DNA of 64,000 nucleotides from Tamarix chinensis (GCA_030549775.1 CM060177.1:33510514-33574513), one strand, 5' to 3'. Numbered from the stretch's first letter, positions 34,645 to 46,137 are shown. A program made the numbers and translations. Notes: generated from the sequence alone by a model not told the origin.

Positions 34645-37600
34645 ATGTCATCTGACAATGTTGACTCTTCAACAAACTTAATTTCTTTTCTGGGAACATC
34701 GTCTTCCAACTTTGCCATGCCAAAAATACAAATTCTTCTTGATCTCGATAATCACGACTCCTGGCAACAAATTATCAAACAAGCTCTTGAAGCCTTTGAA
34801 CTAGAGCACTTTCTCTGCCAAAGTTCCGCTCCTCCTGCTACAATTTCTACACCACACAATAATCCACCTACAACTCAACCAAATCCAGAGTACGGAACTT
34901 GGAAGAAGAAAGATCGTCTTATTCTTTTGTGGTTAAAATCTACTATTTCACCTCGTATTTTGGCGCATGTTTCTCGCACCAATACCACACATGAAACATG
35001 GAGCACCCTTAATCGAATTTTTCAAACTCAAGCCCGATCTCGAATTATGTATGTGCGAAATCAGTTGCAGAACCTTAAAAAGGGTTCTCTTTCCATTCTT
35101 GAGTACGTTGAGAAGAAAAGATCACTGGCAAATAGCCTTGCCGAGGCACAAGCACCCATAAGTGATGAGGAACTTGTTTCACATATTGTTTCGGGTCTGG
35201 ATTCAGTAAGTTACGGCCCGTTTCGTACTAGCCTAAATATGCGTTTGGAGCCCACCACTCCAGATGAATTGTTGGGTTTACTTCTTCAAGAAGAGCAACG
35301 TCTTAATGAAGAAACCTAGTCTCTTACGGCTTCAGTCAATGTTGCACATCGCTCCAATAACGTGCCCAGTGGTTATTCAAAGTCCAGATCAAGTTCTTTA
35401 TCTTCATCTTATTCCACTACTTCTGACTCAAATCGTTCCTCACATTCTAATGACATTTCCTCAAAAGGGAAACGTGTGGTTTGTTAGATCTGTGAAAAGC
35501 CTGGACATTCTGCTCAAGATTGCTATCAAAGGGAAAACACGAAGACTTATCCACCGCGGCGACAAAAGCGTTCAGTTCATCTTGCTTCTACTAATCCAAG
35601 TGATATAGTTGACTCATCTTGGTATCTAGACTCTGGAGCCACTAATCATGTTACAACTGATCTACAAAAGCTCTCTATGGCTTCCGCATATGATGGTAAT
35701 GATGGAGTTGCAGTGGGTGATGGTATGTCTCTGTCTATAAATCATATTGGTTCATCTAAAATTGATACTAATAATACTCCTTTACATTTACGTGATGTTC
35801 TTCATGTTCCTTCCATGACAAAAAAATTGTTGAGTATTTCTAAACTCACAAAAGACAACAATGTTATTGTTGAATTTCACCCCACTCACTGTCTTGTCAA
35901 GACTATGCAGGGAAAAACGTTGCTGCGGGGAGCTCTCAACCAAGGTCTTTATCGGCTCCGTGATTCATCTTCACAACCCACTCAAGTTTTATCTGCTGAA
36001 CGTGTTTCCCTTCAAACATGGCACAATCGTCTTGGTCATCCTCATTCGCAAGCATTAAGTCGTCTAGTTTCGATATTTAGTCTCCCAGTCTCCTCCAATA
36101 AATTAGAGTCTATTTGTGGTCCCTGTCAATTGGGTAAGAGTCATCGTCAGCATTTACCTACTAGTCATATTCCTAGTTCTTCTTCCTTTGATTTAGTCTA
36201 TTCTGATGTATGGGGTCCTGCTCCCAAGCTCTCCATAAATGGAAACAGATTTTTTGTTATCTTTATTGATGATCACACAAAATTTATCTGGATTTATTTT
36301 TTACCCACCAAGTCTAAAGTTTTTGATGTTTTCCAGATATTCCGTACTATGATTAAAACCCAGTTTGGGAAAGATATTAAACAACTTCAAACTGACTGGG
36401 GTGGGGAGTATCGCAATGTCTCATCTTTTCTCCAATCGCTAGGTATCTTGCATCGCGTCTCATGTCCTCATACACATGAACAGAATGGTTCTTCTGAGCG
36501 TAGGCATAGGGTGATTGTTGAAAAGGGTTTATCAATGTTAGCCCATGCTCAGTTATCTCTTCAGTATTGGGAACATGCCTTCGGGACAGCAGTCTACTTA
36601 TCCAATCGCACTGTCACTTCTATATTGCAAAACAAATCTCCATATCAAGTCCTTTATGACAAAACTCCGAATTACAATTTTCTTCGGACGTTTGGTTGTT
36701 TATGCTATCCTTTTCTTCGACCTTACAATAATCATAAGCTACAATTTCGATCTCTTCCGTGTTTATTTCTTGGTTACAACAGTAAGCATAAAGGGTATAT
36801 ATGTTTGCATCTTCCCACTAACAGAGTCTATACTACACGACATGTAGTCTTTGATGAGTCTCATTATCCATATCCTTGCTTTGTGAAGTCTGTTTTGGAT
36901 TCTTCTCAATCTACCCAACTAGCATCCTCATCCATTCTTGAGTCCTTAGCCTCTCTGTTTCCCTCCTCTACATCATCTCCAATCAATGCTGATTTCTTAT
37001 CTACTACTTCAGACTCATTCTCTTCCTCGTCTTCTGGTGACTCGCAGCGCTTAGAGTCGGTCGGCCATACCTCCTCTTTCCATTCCGAGACTGATACATC
37101 TCCCCATTCCTCAAGCCAGTCCACCAGTGTCCCTTCTTCCTTGTCTATCAAGTCTGTCACGGATCCCATAATAGGAGAGACGACCTTGCAACCCGAGCTT
37201 TCGCTGCAGCAACCGGCCATTCTCTCTTACTATCGCCCTTCAGATACTACTTTTCATTCCATGGCCACCCGTGCTCGTACAAACTCTCTCAAACCCAAGT
37301 CTGCTCATATCACCACAAGATACCCTTTATCAGCTTCTATTTCTCGTGCTCTTACTCTTGAGCCCAAGAGTTACAATCAAGCGGCTAAAAGTTGTGAATA
37401 GCGCGCCGCAATGGAGGTGGAATATTCTGCTTTAATGAAAACAAACACGTGGACTCTTCAACCCAAACCTCCAAATGCCAATATTGTTGGTTGCAAATGG
37501 GTTTACCGAATAAAAAGACGTCCTAATGGTGAAATTGATCGTTATAAAGCACGCTTAGTGGCAAAGGGATTCAGTCAACAAGAGGGTGTGGATTTTTTTG

Positions 37601-38913
37601 ATACATTTAGCCCTGTAGTTAAGCCTACAACTATTCGGCTTATTTTATCTATTGCCTTGTCTAAAGGATGGTGTTTGAAGCAGTTGGATGTTAATAATGC
37701 CTTTCTAAATGGGGATCTTCAAGAAACTGTCTATATGTCCCAACCACCAGGATTTGTTGATCCTGCAAAGCCCAATTATGTTTGCAAATTGAATATGGCT
37801 CTATATGGCCTTAAACAAGCGCCGCGAGTATGGTTTCTCAAGCTAAAATAGTTTCTTGTTCAATCAGGTTTTAAAGCATGTTATGCTGATTGTTCATTTT
37901 TTGTTCGTCGGCAAGGTTCCTCCATTACATATCTATTTGTTTATGTTGATGATATTATTGTTACTGGTTCAGACACAAGGTACATTTCTTGCTTTGTCAA
38001 CGAATTGAATGCCCATTTTGCTCTCAAGGATCTTGGCCCCTTGTCTTTCTTTCTTGGTATAGAGGTTCACCAACAAAAATCTCATATATATTTGACATAA
38101 TGTAAGTATATTTCTGATCTCTTACATCGCTGTCACATGGAGGGTTGCAAGCCGGCTCCCACACCTGCTGAAGTTGGTGGTTCACTCACTTCCTCGAGCG
38201 AACCTTGTCCTGATCCATCCCTTTACCGAAGTGTTGTTGGGGCTCTCCAATATGCTACTATCACTCATCCTGAAATCACTTATGCTGTAAACTGTGTGTG
38301 CCAGTTCATGCACAACCCCACTATTGATCATTGGAAGGCGGCAAAACGCATACTACGATATTTGAAAGGGGTACTTTATCATGGTATTGTTCTTCGGTCT
38401 TCCCCGGCTACTAATATTGTTGCCTATGTTGATGCTGGTTGGGCAGCTGATGTTTGTGACAGACGGTCGCAACAGGGGTTTGCTATTTATTTTGGTGGGA
38501 ATCTAGTCAGTTGGTCCTCTCGTAAACAGACTGTTGTTGCACGTTCTAGCACCGAGGCAGAATACAGGGCCTTGTCTTTCACTGCTACTGAACTAGCTTG
38601 GCTACAACAACTTCTTCTGGAGTTGGGTTTTAATTCTGTTCAAGCCCCTCTAATGTTGTGCGATAATCTCAGTGCTATTTTTCTATCAGCCAATCCTGTT
38701 GTCCATCGTCGTTCCAAGCACTTTGAAGTTGATCAACACTATATACGTGAACGTGTGGAGCGAAATCAACTTCAAATTCGCCATATTTCCACCCATGATC
38801 AAACTGCAGATATTTTCACAAAAGCATTAAGTTCAGCCCGGTTTGCGTTTCTTCGTGCCAAGCTCAATGTCTGTCCTCTCCCATTGAGCTTGTGGGGGGA
38901 TGTTGACAGATAA
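34645..38913 (+). pseudogene. Copia I gag-pol with five nonsense codons
   Basis: Gag (34645 to about 35480) carries the copia capsid domain (WKKKDRLILLWLKSTIS, YVRNQLQNLKKGSLSILEYV) and a CCHC knuckle near 35480-35525 whose first spacer is now a stop. Protease has WYLDSGATNHVT near 35621. Integrase has WHNRLGHPHS with CGPCQLGK for zinc, and DDE residues in VYSDVWGP, QTDWGGEYRN and HEQNGSSERR. RT has [45 protein letters not shown] and the YVDDIIVTG catalytic motif (about 37942). RNase H shows YVDAGWAAD and STEAEYRAL. Four stops are TAG and one is TAA, each plausibly from a glutamine codon. The frame ends inside the 3' LTR. Confidence 0.95.
38890..38900 (+). other. Polypurine tract of Copia I
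   Basis: TTGTGGGGGGA abuts the 3' LTR start TGTTGACAG. The pol frame reads through it. Confidence 0.85.
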
Positions 38914-39121
38914 CTTGCTGAACTGCAAGCCTAAGATCTAGCTGTTGTTATTTGACTAAGTCTTTAGCTGTAAGTGTTATCCTTTATTTGTTCCTATCTT
39001 CTCGTAACCAATTCCCGATATTATGTAAACCTGTGTAACTACTCACACTATATATGTAAAGGCAATGTGATGGGCTGAGGTGGGATTGATCTTCAACATT
39101 TTTTTATTCATTTTCTTAAGT
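38901..39121 (+). repeat. Copia I 3' LTR
   Basis: Same as the 5' LTR except A to C in CTAAGTATTTAG, T to A in GTAACCTATTCC, and one extra T. CACGT follows. Confidence 0.94.
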
Positions 39122-39126
39122 CACGT

Positions 39127-39646
39127 AAATCTCATTTATAGCTGTTCAAGTAAATCAAACACTAGAGTCGGTTCTCTTCGATCTACATTTTTTGATTTTC
39201 TAGATCAAATTAGTGTTTAATTAATCAAACAAAATCACGAGCTACATGAATAAAATCAGACTATTTTCATACAAGAGAGACAAATTGATACCAAAACAGG
39301 ATCATTAAATGCTATTCTCAACCATATTTTGAATTATTATAATTTGTTTACTACCTATCCTAAAAGTTTTGTATTTCCTTTGTTCAGGATTGAAGGAAAA
39401 ACGAAGACATTATTAGTATTAGCTTTTATAATTATAGCTAGAATAGAAGTTATGGCACTATAGGTATGTTGGGTTGATAATTAATCCATTTTTTTATTAA
39501 TTTCATATATTAGTAGTATTGTGTATGTATATCTAAGTAGCTAATGATGAAAATGTTTTTCAAACCCGTTCATATTAGTTTTAGGTGCAACAACATTGAA
39601 CTCATCCTTTCATCCTTAGGTGTTGGTTGAGGTATAAGCATAACTA
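39127..39646. other. AT-rich spacer, nothing recognised
   Basis: Intergenic sequence between Copia I and the C unit. No ORF with a known motif, no RNA gene and no repeat boundary is visible. Confidence 0.5.
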
Positions 39647-40184
39647 TAACACCTCCAAAATTCACTCCTCAATTTTAATTTTTTTTGGAAGGAATAAAGC
39701 GGAAGCTAAAATAGAATTTAGGGAATGTTACAGCCATATCTAACACAAGATAAATATCCACCATCTATCTCATGCTAGATGTAAGGCTAAAACCTGTCAA
39801 ACCATTTCAAACAACTATGTCGTAAGGATAAACTCCCACAAGGAGATATCCATAGGCAGATGGCAAGTGAATAAATTCACTAAACAAAATCATCGCTGAA
39901 TTAATCAGCAGAACCTGTGAAATAAATCCGAATTTTAAAAACTTATCAGAGTACGAGAAATTGAAAGTTAATTACAATACCATTGAAATTTCAAATACAA
40001 CACTTGTAACTTCCAAAGAGGAATACAGTTAAACAAGATAAAACCTGACGAATCAAAGTCCGGATTGCCTACTCACTCAAGTCAAGTCTTCCACTCCAAA
40101 ACAGTATCCGATCTTAAACCTGCATAAGAGGTCTGCTCCCCACCATTAGTAGATCATCACAGGACCCATTCAACTAAGGTAGTA

Positions 40185-40205
40185 TCAGTACGGGTCCAAT
40201 ACTGA
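40185..40205 (-). other. TCAGTA/TACTGA hairpin in C
   Basis: Six-bp perfect arms (40185-40190 and 40200-40205). The next pair is C-A, where the 18601 copy has C-G. Confidence 0.7.
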
Positions 40206-40589
40206 GTAAATTCCACTACCTTATCTTATGGGAGAGACGTAAACTATAACATCAAGTGCATATTAAATCATGGTGCAATACGTTGATATAATATTACGCA
40301 TACTCAAAACCCACATCACGAGTCCTACCATACACATATAATAACATGTGAAACATATGTAACATCCTATTTAAACATATAAGTATGGTATGACCGAAAT
40401 GTATAGTAGCTCATACGCCTCAGGTAGGAATAATCCATATTATTGAAAACTCATTACTTGGCATACTCACATAAGTAGCATGTAGTAATACAGATAATAA
40501 AAGCCGACTATGGTCCGGGTAGACTCATTCTTTAGATCTCTGGTAAATATAGTCGATTCACATCATAATCGTTATGAATCCATGAGAAA

Positions 40590-40865
40590 GCGGGAACCCC
40601 ACTATTATAGCCGGTGGATCGGTCACTTATAGGGCATAACGCACCTAATCACTATTTTATGCCGGTGGATCGGTCTGGCCCCGACTCTCATGGTGTTTCA
40701 CTGTGATTATAACGTATCTTTCCATGATTTATTTGTAACTTAATGTTTGGTTTTTTGAGCTCGGGATCCCCCACTATTATAGCGGGTGGATCAGTCACTT
40801 ATAGGGGAGAACGCACCTAATCATTATTATATGCCGGTGGATCGATCTCTAGGGCACCCCGGCAC
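40590..40865 (-). repeat. Hairpin array in C (one end displaced by the LARD)
   Basis: Units read CCACTATTATAGCCGGTGG on the plus strand. Inter-unit segments contain TAGG...CCTA arms (for example CCTATAAG with the TTAGG complement) around a GCGTTATGC-type loop. The LARD insertion cuts the array, and the remainder (ACTATTATGCCGGTGG) resumes at 51635. Confidence 0.82.
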
Positions 40866-41981
40866 TTGGCCATTTTGTAAATGCCCCAAAATTTTCTAAT
40901 TTTAAATATTGTATTTAAATAAGGTTTTATTTGAAAATTTAATTTAATAAATTATTTTAATAAAAAAAAGGAAATTTATTAGGGCGAATTAATAAGAAAT
41001 TTTATAAGTATCTAAGGTAAAGGAAATTTGAGTATATTAACTAATTAAAGATTTTAATTTGGGAAATTATTTAAATGAATTATTTTATTCAAATTAAGAA
41101 AGATAAGATAGGTTCAAATTAATTTTAATTTTATAAATAACTAAATTAAATAGAGCAATTTATTAATTTAAAATGGAAATTTTGGAAAAATCCTTTAAAA
41201 AGCCTATTTTAGCCTAAAAAGGGATTTAAAAATTATTTTATTTAAAAATTATTATTTTTAAATATCCTAAATATTCAGATTAATTTAATTGGACCCAACC
41301 TAATTAATTCTCTTTTCCTTTTTCCCATTTTCCTTTTTATTTCCTTTTCTTTCTTTTTCTTCTTCGCCTGAATTGGGCCTGTTGCGTGGCCCAATTCCTT
41401 TTCTTCTTTCCTTTTCCTTCGGCGCGTCCCAGCCCGTGCGTCGCCGCCCCACCCCTTACCTCTCTGCTCTACGTTTTACTCCTTATTTCTCCCGAACACC
41501 GCGTTCCACTAGTCTTCTTTTTACCATTGCTCGTCAGCCCCGGAACGTCGTTCTTCATTCCTTTTTACGCCTAAAATGCATCATTTCATTTAACGCCTTC
41601 CCCTCACGCCGAACCGCTTGGTCTCCCTCCATTTTTCTTTCTTTTCTCTCCCGTGAACCACCCGGTCCAGCCTCCCTCATCCTCTTCTTCCTCCTCTCGC
41701 CTGACGTCATAACCGCCGGCTACCCTTTCTCCCCGAAAATGGCGCCGCCGGCCACATGTGGTGTGACCGGCATTTCTCCCACCCATTTTCTTTCTCTCGA
41801 CACACCCTTCCATTTGAATTGCCCCACTCTCCATTTCTTCCCTATGTTTGCCCCCATTTCCCTCTCGAAGGTCGGGCAAAATTTTAAATTTGTGGCGCCC
41901 GACCAACGGCAAAACCAACCAATTTTCCCACCAAAATTGATCTCCTGGTAACTTCCCCAAATCAAACCTAACCTCTAAAAT

Positions 41982-41989
41982 TATAAATA
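41982..41989 (+). promoter_or_regulatory. Probable LARD LTR TATA box
   Basis: TATAAATACC in the GC-rich block. The 3' LTR has TTTAAATACC at the same place (48474-48483), so its promoter may be weakened. Confidence 0.6.
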
Positions 41990-42143
41990 CCTCTCTTATG
42001 GCTTGGGTTCAGGATTTTTCTTTCCCCGAAACCTGAGTATTGACAGTGCGCCACCGCCTCTTTAGACGACTCTTCCTCCACCGTTGGCTAACGTCAACGC
42101 CTTCACTCACGCACTTCCCGAGAAATTTTCAAAAAATTTCTGA

Positions 42144-42211
42144 AACTTCCCAGGAGGTCACCCATCCTAAAATTGCTCCACGGCCAGCACGCTTAACTAT
42201 GGAGTTCTTAG
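42144..42211 (-). repeat. 5S-like segment in the truncated Cassandra LTR
   Basis: The minus strand carries AGTTAAGCGTGC (box A-like, one base before it altered) and AGGATGGGTGACCTCCTGGG (box C), as in plant 5S rRNA genes. The middle element is diverged. Confidence 0.85.
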
Positions 42212-42433
42212 GACGGAATCACCAAAAGGATGGTATACCATGTTGATATAAGTAGCCAATTCAATCCTTATAACACTCCGCTCAATTTGGTGTATTACAT
42301 TCACCCCCACTCAAAGAACGCAACGTCCTCGTTGCACCTCAACCATTAACTGTCTCAAATACAGTTTATCCCAAGAATCGTCCCGCTAGGTGGCTGACTG
42401 GCTCATCCAAGTTCAGCTCACTGTCGCGGTTTC

Positions 42434-42445
42434 GCTCTGATACCA
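42434..42445 (-). other. Primer binding site of Cassandra
   Basis: TGGTATCAGAGC on the minus strand, 2 bp after the LTR end. Confidence 0.9.
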
Positions 42446-42596
42446 TTTGTAACACCCCGAGTCGACACGACCACGCAGGGGCTACCTTGGAGTGCTTTCG
42501 GATTGATCGGCTGGCCCCACAGATCAACACGAGTCCTTTCAGCGCGTTTTGTCCTCACTCACGCACTTCCCGAGAAATTTTCAGAAAATTTCCGAA

Positions 42597-42661
42597 ACTT
42601 CCCAGGAAGTCACCCATCCTAAAATTACTCCACGGCCAGCACGCTTAACTGTGGAGTTCTT
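42597..42661 (-). repeat. 5S-like segment in the complete Cassandra LTR
   Basis: The minus strand reads AACTCCACAGTTAAGCGTGC and AGGATGGGTGACTTCCTGGG, matching the pol III internal control region of 5S rRNA except for an altered spacer. It is not a functional 5S gene because the outer parts of 5S are missing. Confidence 0.88.
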
Positions 42662-43662
42662 AGGACGGAATCACCAAAAGGATGGTATACCATGTTGATA
42701 TAAGTAGCCAATTCAATCCTTATAACACTCTGCTCAATTTGGTGTATTACACCTGAAACACCCTCTAATTAACTAAACCATCTACGACCTTCGATTCACC
42801 TTGTACAAGCCTCCATAATTGTGCAAAGTTGACTAGTTATCTCGCCAAAAAATTCCACCCCGAGACCTTGAACCACCATCCACCACCACATCCGCCGCTT
42901 TTACCACTGTCCAAGCCAACCAATAACTCCTACTAAGTCCCCTCCACTGACCTATAATCTTATTTTATTTTTCTCCTTCTCCCTCACCTCTTTTTCTTCA
43001 TTTTGACCTCACTTAGCTCCATTTTCCGGCCACCTCCGGGAACCACCGTCGGTGCCACCCATACCCTCCGACTCAAGGTGAAACCCTAGACCTTTTAAAC
43101 ACTTCCTTTCGATTTATTGATAATTATTCTTCTTTTATCCTAATTTTTAATGTTAATCCAATTTTAATTATTATTATTATAATAATTATTATTATTGTTT
43201 TCATTTGAATACCAATTGCTAAATTTTGTTGATAGGTTTAGGAGTCTTCTTGAGTTAGATAAATTATTATTCTCGAATTTTGGTTATTTAAGAAAATTAT
43301 TACATGTTTACCATTATTATTAATAATATTATAAATATTATTATTATTAGTGTAATTATTTATTTAATATTGTAATTATTTCCGGAGGATTAGAAACCTA
43401 AAATTTTAACTAAGTCTCACACATTTGCTTTTTATAACTATTATTAACCTTTTTAACATTATTACTACTTATATTATTATTATTATCTTTATTAACCTTT
43501 ATATTGTAAGTATATATATATAATATTAATATCATTATTAAATTTTTGAATAATGTTATTATCAAATAGAGTGATTTTGAAAGCCACCTTGTAATTTTAA
43601 GAATTATGGTATTATTAATATTAATATTCTACTAATAAGACTGTTATTAATAATTTTTTACT

Positions 43663-43663
43663 C

Positions 43664-43697
<34 letters not shown>
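43663..43697. repeat. (TTA)n microsatellite in LARD 5' LTR
   Basis: Pure TTA run of about 11 units. The equivalent run in the 3' LTR is at 49504-49540. Confidence 0.92.
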
Positions 43698-43698
<1 letters not shown>

Positions 43699-44174
43699 AT
43701 GATTATTATTATTTTAATGAAGGGTAGAAACCCTTATATCACCACCCTTTCGAATGAAAATAATAATTTATTTGTATTTTTAAGTAATATTTTGTATAGT
43801 TAATTATTGTGTAGTATTGTTTTAATTAAAAACCAAATTTTAGAATAAGTTAGAGAATAATAAAATTTTATAAGGGAGCCTAATTCTAGTATGCTTTGAT
43901 ATAATAGGCGAACCCAATCAAATCCCTCAAATGGAATAGGAGCGTGAACCAAGACCGGTGATGTTTTAGGTAAGGGTCTACTAAGGCCATTTATGTGTGT
44001 TTTATGCACTATGTGTTTGATATGACATGTATGTTATGTTCATTATTATTAATTATTTCGCATGTGGCATGATTGTAGAGTTGAAGTATGTTGGTGTGAA
44101 TAAACTGTGGCATGAGAACTATGCGAATGTTTATGTCATTGTTGTATGATATGACTTGAGACATGTTGTTAGGG

Positions 44175-44535
44175 TTCATGAAATGGCAGGGTGTTAGGGT
44201 CTTGCATGAAATGACATGATGTTAGGGTTTGCATGAAATTACATGATGTTAGGGTTTGCATAAAATGACCTGTGGTGTTAGGGTTGCATGGAAGCATGTC
44301 TACGTGGAGCTAGGGTTTGCATATGAATTAGGGTTTGCATGGAAGGGTGGTATATGTGAAGCTAGGGTTTGCACATGTGAGGTACGTGGAGTTAGGGTTT
44401 GCATGGGAGCTAGGGTTTACATGGAAGCGTGGGTCATGTGTAGTTACGGTTTGCATGGGAGCTAAGATTTGCATAGAAATGTGGTTTACGTGGAGATAGG
44501 GTTTGCATGGAGTAGCGTTGCATGGGAGTTAGGGT
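44175..44535 (+). repeat. Telobox minisatellite in LARD 5' LTR
   Basis: About a dozen degenerate units of 20-35 bp share TTAGGGTTTGCATG or CTAGGGTTTGCATG. The complement contains AAACCCTAA, the plant telobox. The ORF crossing it is an artefact. Confidence 0.9.
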
Positions 44536-44645
44536 TTTCATGGATTTAGTTACGCATGTCTGGGCAAATGTTTGTGAATGTCAAATGTTTTTGAATAAAA
44601 TATTTAAGACACTAATATCTTAAAGTGGAAGATATTGAGACGGGA

Positions 44646-45065
44646 CCAGCCCATCCACCGGTTAGGAATAGTGGTTAGGGTTTTACCCTATGTGTGACCG
44701 ATCCACCGATAATAATAGTGGTTAGGATATGAGGTCCTATGTGTATCCGGCCCACCGGTTATAATAGTGCGGGATCCCGAGCTCAATAAAGACAAACAAG
44801 ATCGTCAATGCTATTAAAAGATACTAATTACTTACAGTGGAACACCATGCGAGCAGGAGCCAAGCCGATCCACCGGTTAGGAATAGTGGTTAGGGTTTTA
44901 CCCTATGTGTGTCTGGCCCACAAGTTATAATAGTGGGGCGTTCCTGTTTTCGCATGGATCTGATGCTGACAGGAACCAAGCCGATCCACGGGTTAGGAAT
45001 AGTGGTTAGGGTTTTTACCCTATGTATGACCGACCCACCGGTTACAATAGTGGGGTGTTCTTGTA
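44646..45065 (+). repeat. Hairpin array in LARD 5' LTR
   Basis: Units CCACCGGTTAGGAATAGTGG and CCACCGGTTATAATAGTG. Hairpins: TAGGGT-ttt-ACCCTA (44676-44690), TAGGAT-atgag-GTCCTA with a T-G closing pair (44723-44739), TAGGGT/ACCCTA again near 44891-44905, and a version with a TTTT loop near 45007-45022. Confidence 0.9.
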
Positions 45066-45287
45066 CTCGCATGGATTGATAAAAGACATTGTGTGTATCG
45101 AATTTTGATAAAATAAAGCTTAGATGATGAATCCGGACCTTTTTGGGCCTTACGTATGGACCTATTGATTATAAGTGATTTCACTTTATGCTTCTATGTA
45201 TCATATGTGTGGGTTGTAATTGTATGTGATCATTATCCTGCATGAATTAATGTGTTATATGTCGGCCTTAGTATTCGGTTACCCTAC

Positions 45288-45306
45288 TCAGTATGTAGCT
45301 TACTGA
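45288..45306 (+). other. TCAGTA/TACTGA hairpin in LARD 5' LTR
   Basis: Six-bp arms with a 7-nt loop. The 3' LTR has lost the 5' arm (ACTCGTAGCGTACTGATC near 51139). Confidence 0.75.
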
Positions 45307-45789
45307 TCACCCGTTTCATGGGTGCTGCTCATTCCCACGAGCAGAAGGCCCATCTGATCTGTTGCAGGTAGGAGATATTTACTTTGATGCTATCGATGTC
45401 TACGGGACATCAAGAGGGGCAGAGTGATAGTTGGACTGGATCGATTTCTAGAGAAACGTGGCCCTTGTCTTTTTAATTTATGACTCATGTTATTTTTATT
45501 ATGTTTAAGTTGCAGAAAAAACTTTATCAATGTTGTTTAATTATTATTTAAAAACAATAGTTGGCATTTCGAATTATGTAAGACTTGCACATACTCTGAT
45601 TTTCATTTTTATAAATTTGAATTTATATGGTATTACTAATAATGTTTTCTTAGCCTTAGCACTTGGTACCGGAATGGTAGAAGTGAACTTGTCGAGTACT
45701 AAGTGTGGCGATAACATCCCCATAATTTACAGTTTTAATTTATGAGTATTGCTTTTAAAAAAAATAGTGAATTTTGGGGTGTTACAAGT

Positions 45790-45801
45790 TGGTATCAGAG
45801 C
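45790..45801 (+). other. Primer binding site of the LARD
   Basis: TGGTATCAGAGC starts 4 bp after the 5' LTR. This identifies the 4.9-kb unit as a true LTR and sets the direction of the element. Confidence 0.93.
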
Positions 45802-46137
45802 GGTTGGTCCTTTTGACCACGCTCGTTTTTAAAAATAAAATTTGTTTACGAAATTTTTATTAGATTTTAAAGTGTGTTTTGAAAGCTCTTCGGTTGCTGA
45901 TCTTTTTAAGCTGATACTACGTGTTGGTATCATTCTCAAATGAACTTGATTTACCAAGTTTGTTCAGAACTTAAAGTGTTTTCCACCTTAATCCTAATGT
46001 TAAAAATTTCGGAGTCCGGCCATAGTGAAGAACGTATGGGTAGATTAGGGTTTCTCAAAAAGGAACAAATAGAAGTTGTGTGTGCTTTGAACTAGTAGGT
46101 TCGTTTCTAACCTCGTTTGTTTCTGTTATAACTTCTG

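Larger units (their letters stand above)
34391..39121 (+). mobile_element. Copia I: full-length, young Ty1/copia element
   Basis: LTRs of 220 bp (34391-34610) and 221 bp (38901-39121) differ by two substitutions and one T in a T-run. A perfect CACGT duplication flanks it (34386-34390 and 39122-39126). Length is 4.73 kb. A single gag-pol frame runs from 34645 to 38913 without any frameshift, interrupted by five stop codons (35317, 35485, 37399, 37849 and 38098). Integrase precedes RT, the order that defines Ty1/copia. The near-identical LTRs indicate a recent insertion. Confidence 0.96.
42103..42751 (-). mobile_element. Cassandra-type TRIM element, 3' LTR truncated
   Basis: On the minus strand a complete 5' LTR (42448-42751, 304 bp, TGTAATACACC to GGGGTGTTACA) is followed by the primer site TGGTATCAGAGC (42434-42445), a 148-bp interior, a polypurine tract (TTGAGTGGGGGTGAA, 42300-42314) and a partial 3' LTR (42103-42299). 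Each LTR contains a 5S-rRNA-like segment, the defining mark of Cassandra. It is absent from the LARD 3' LTR, where TCAACGCC is followed by 24 bp and then CTGAAACACCC, so it arrived after the LARD inserted. Part of its 3' LTR and that flanking host sequence were deleted together. Confidence 0.9.
40876..45786 (+). repeat. LARD 5' LTR
   Basis: Order: AT-rich start with ATGCCCCAAAATTTTC; GC-rich block with TATAAATACC (41982); Cassandra insertion (42103-42751); ATT microsatellites; telobox minisatellite (44175-44535); hairpin array; terminal hairpins; GTGTTACA end. Over the array region it differs from the 3' LTR at roughly one base in fifteen by eye, mostly transitions. Confidence 0.88.

Noticed and set aside
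41373..41965. ORF of 192 residues and antisense ORF of 118
   Set aside because: Both lie in the GC-rich promoter block of the LARD LTR, and the sense ORF also occurs in the other LTR (47868-48404) with changed length. No motif is seen; conservation is explained by the LTR repeat.
42597..42661. 5S rRNA gene
   Set aside because: Only about 65 bp of 5S-like sequence is present, with an altered spacer, inside an LTR of a Cassandra element.
44175..44535. Interstitial telomere block
   Set aside because: Motifs are separated by 10-25 bp of unrelated sequence and embedded in an LTR, so they are not a run of TTTAGGG telomere units.
45790..45801. tRNA-like sequence TGGTATCAGAGC
   Set aside because: It is the primer binding site complementary to a tRNA end, not a tRNA gene; no cloverleaf surrounds it.
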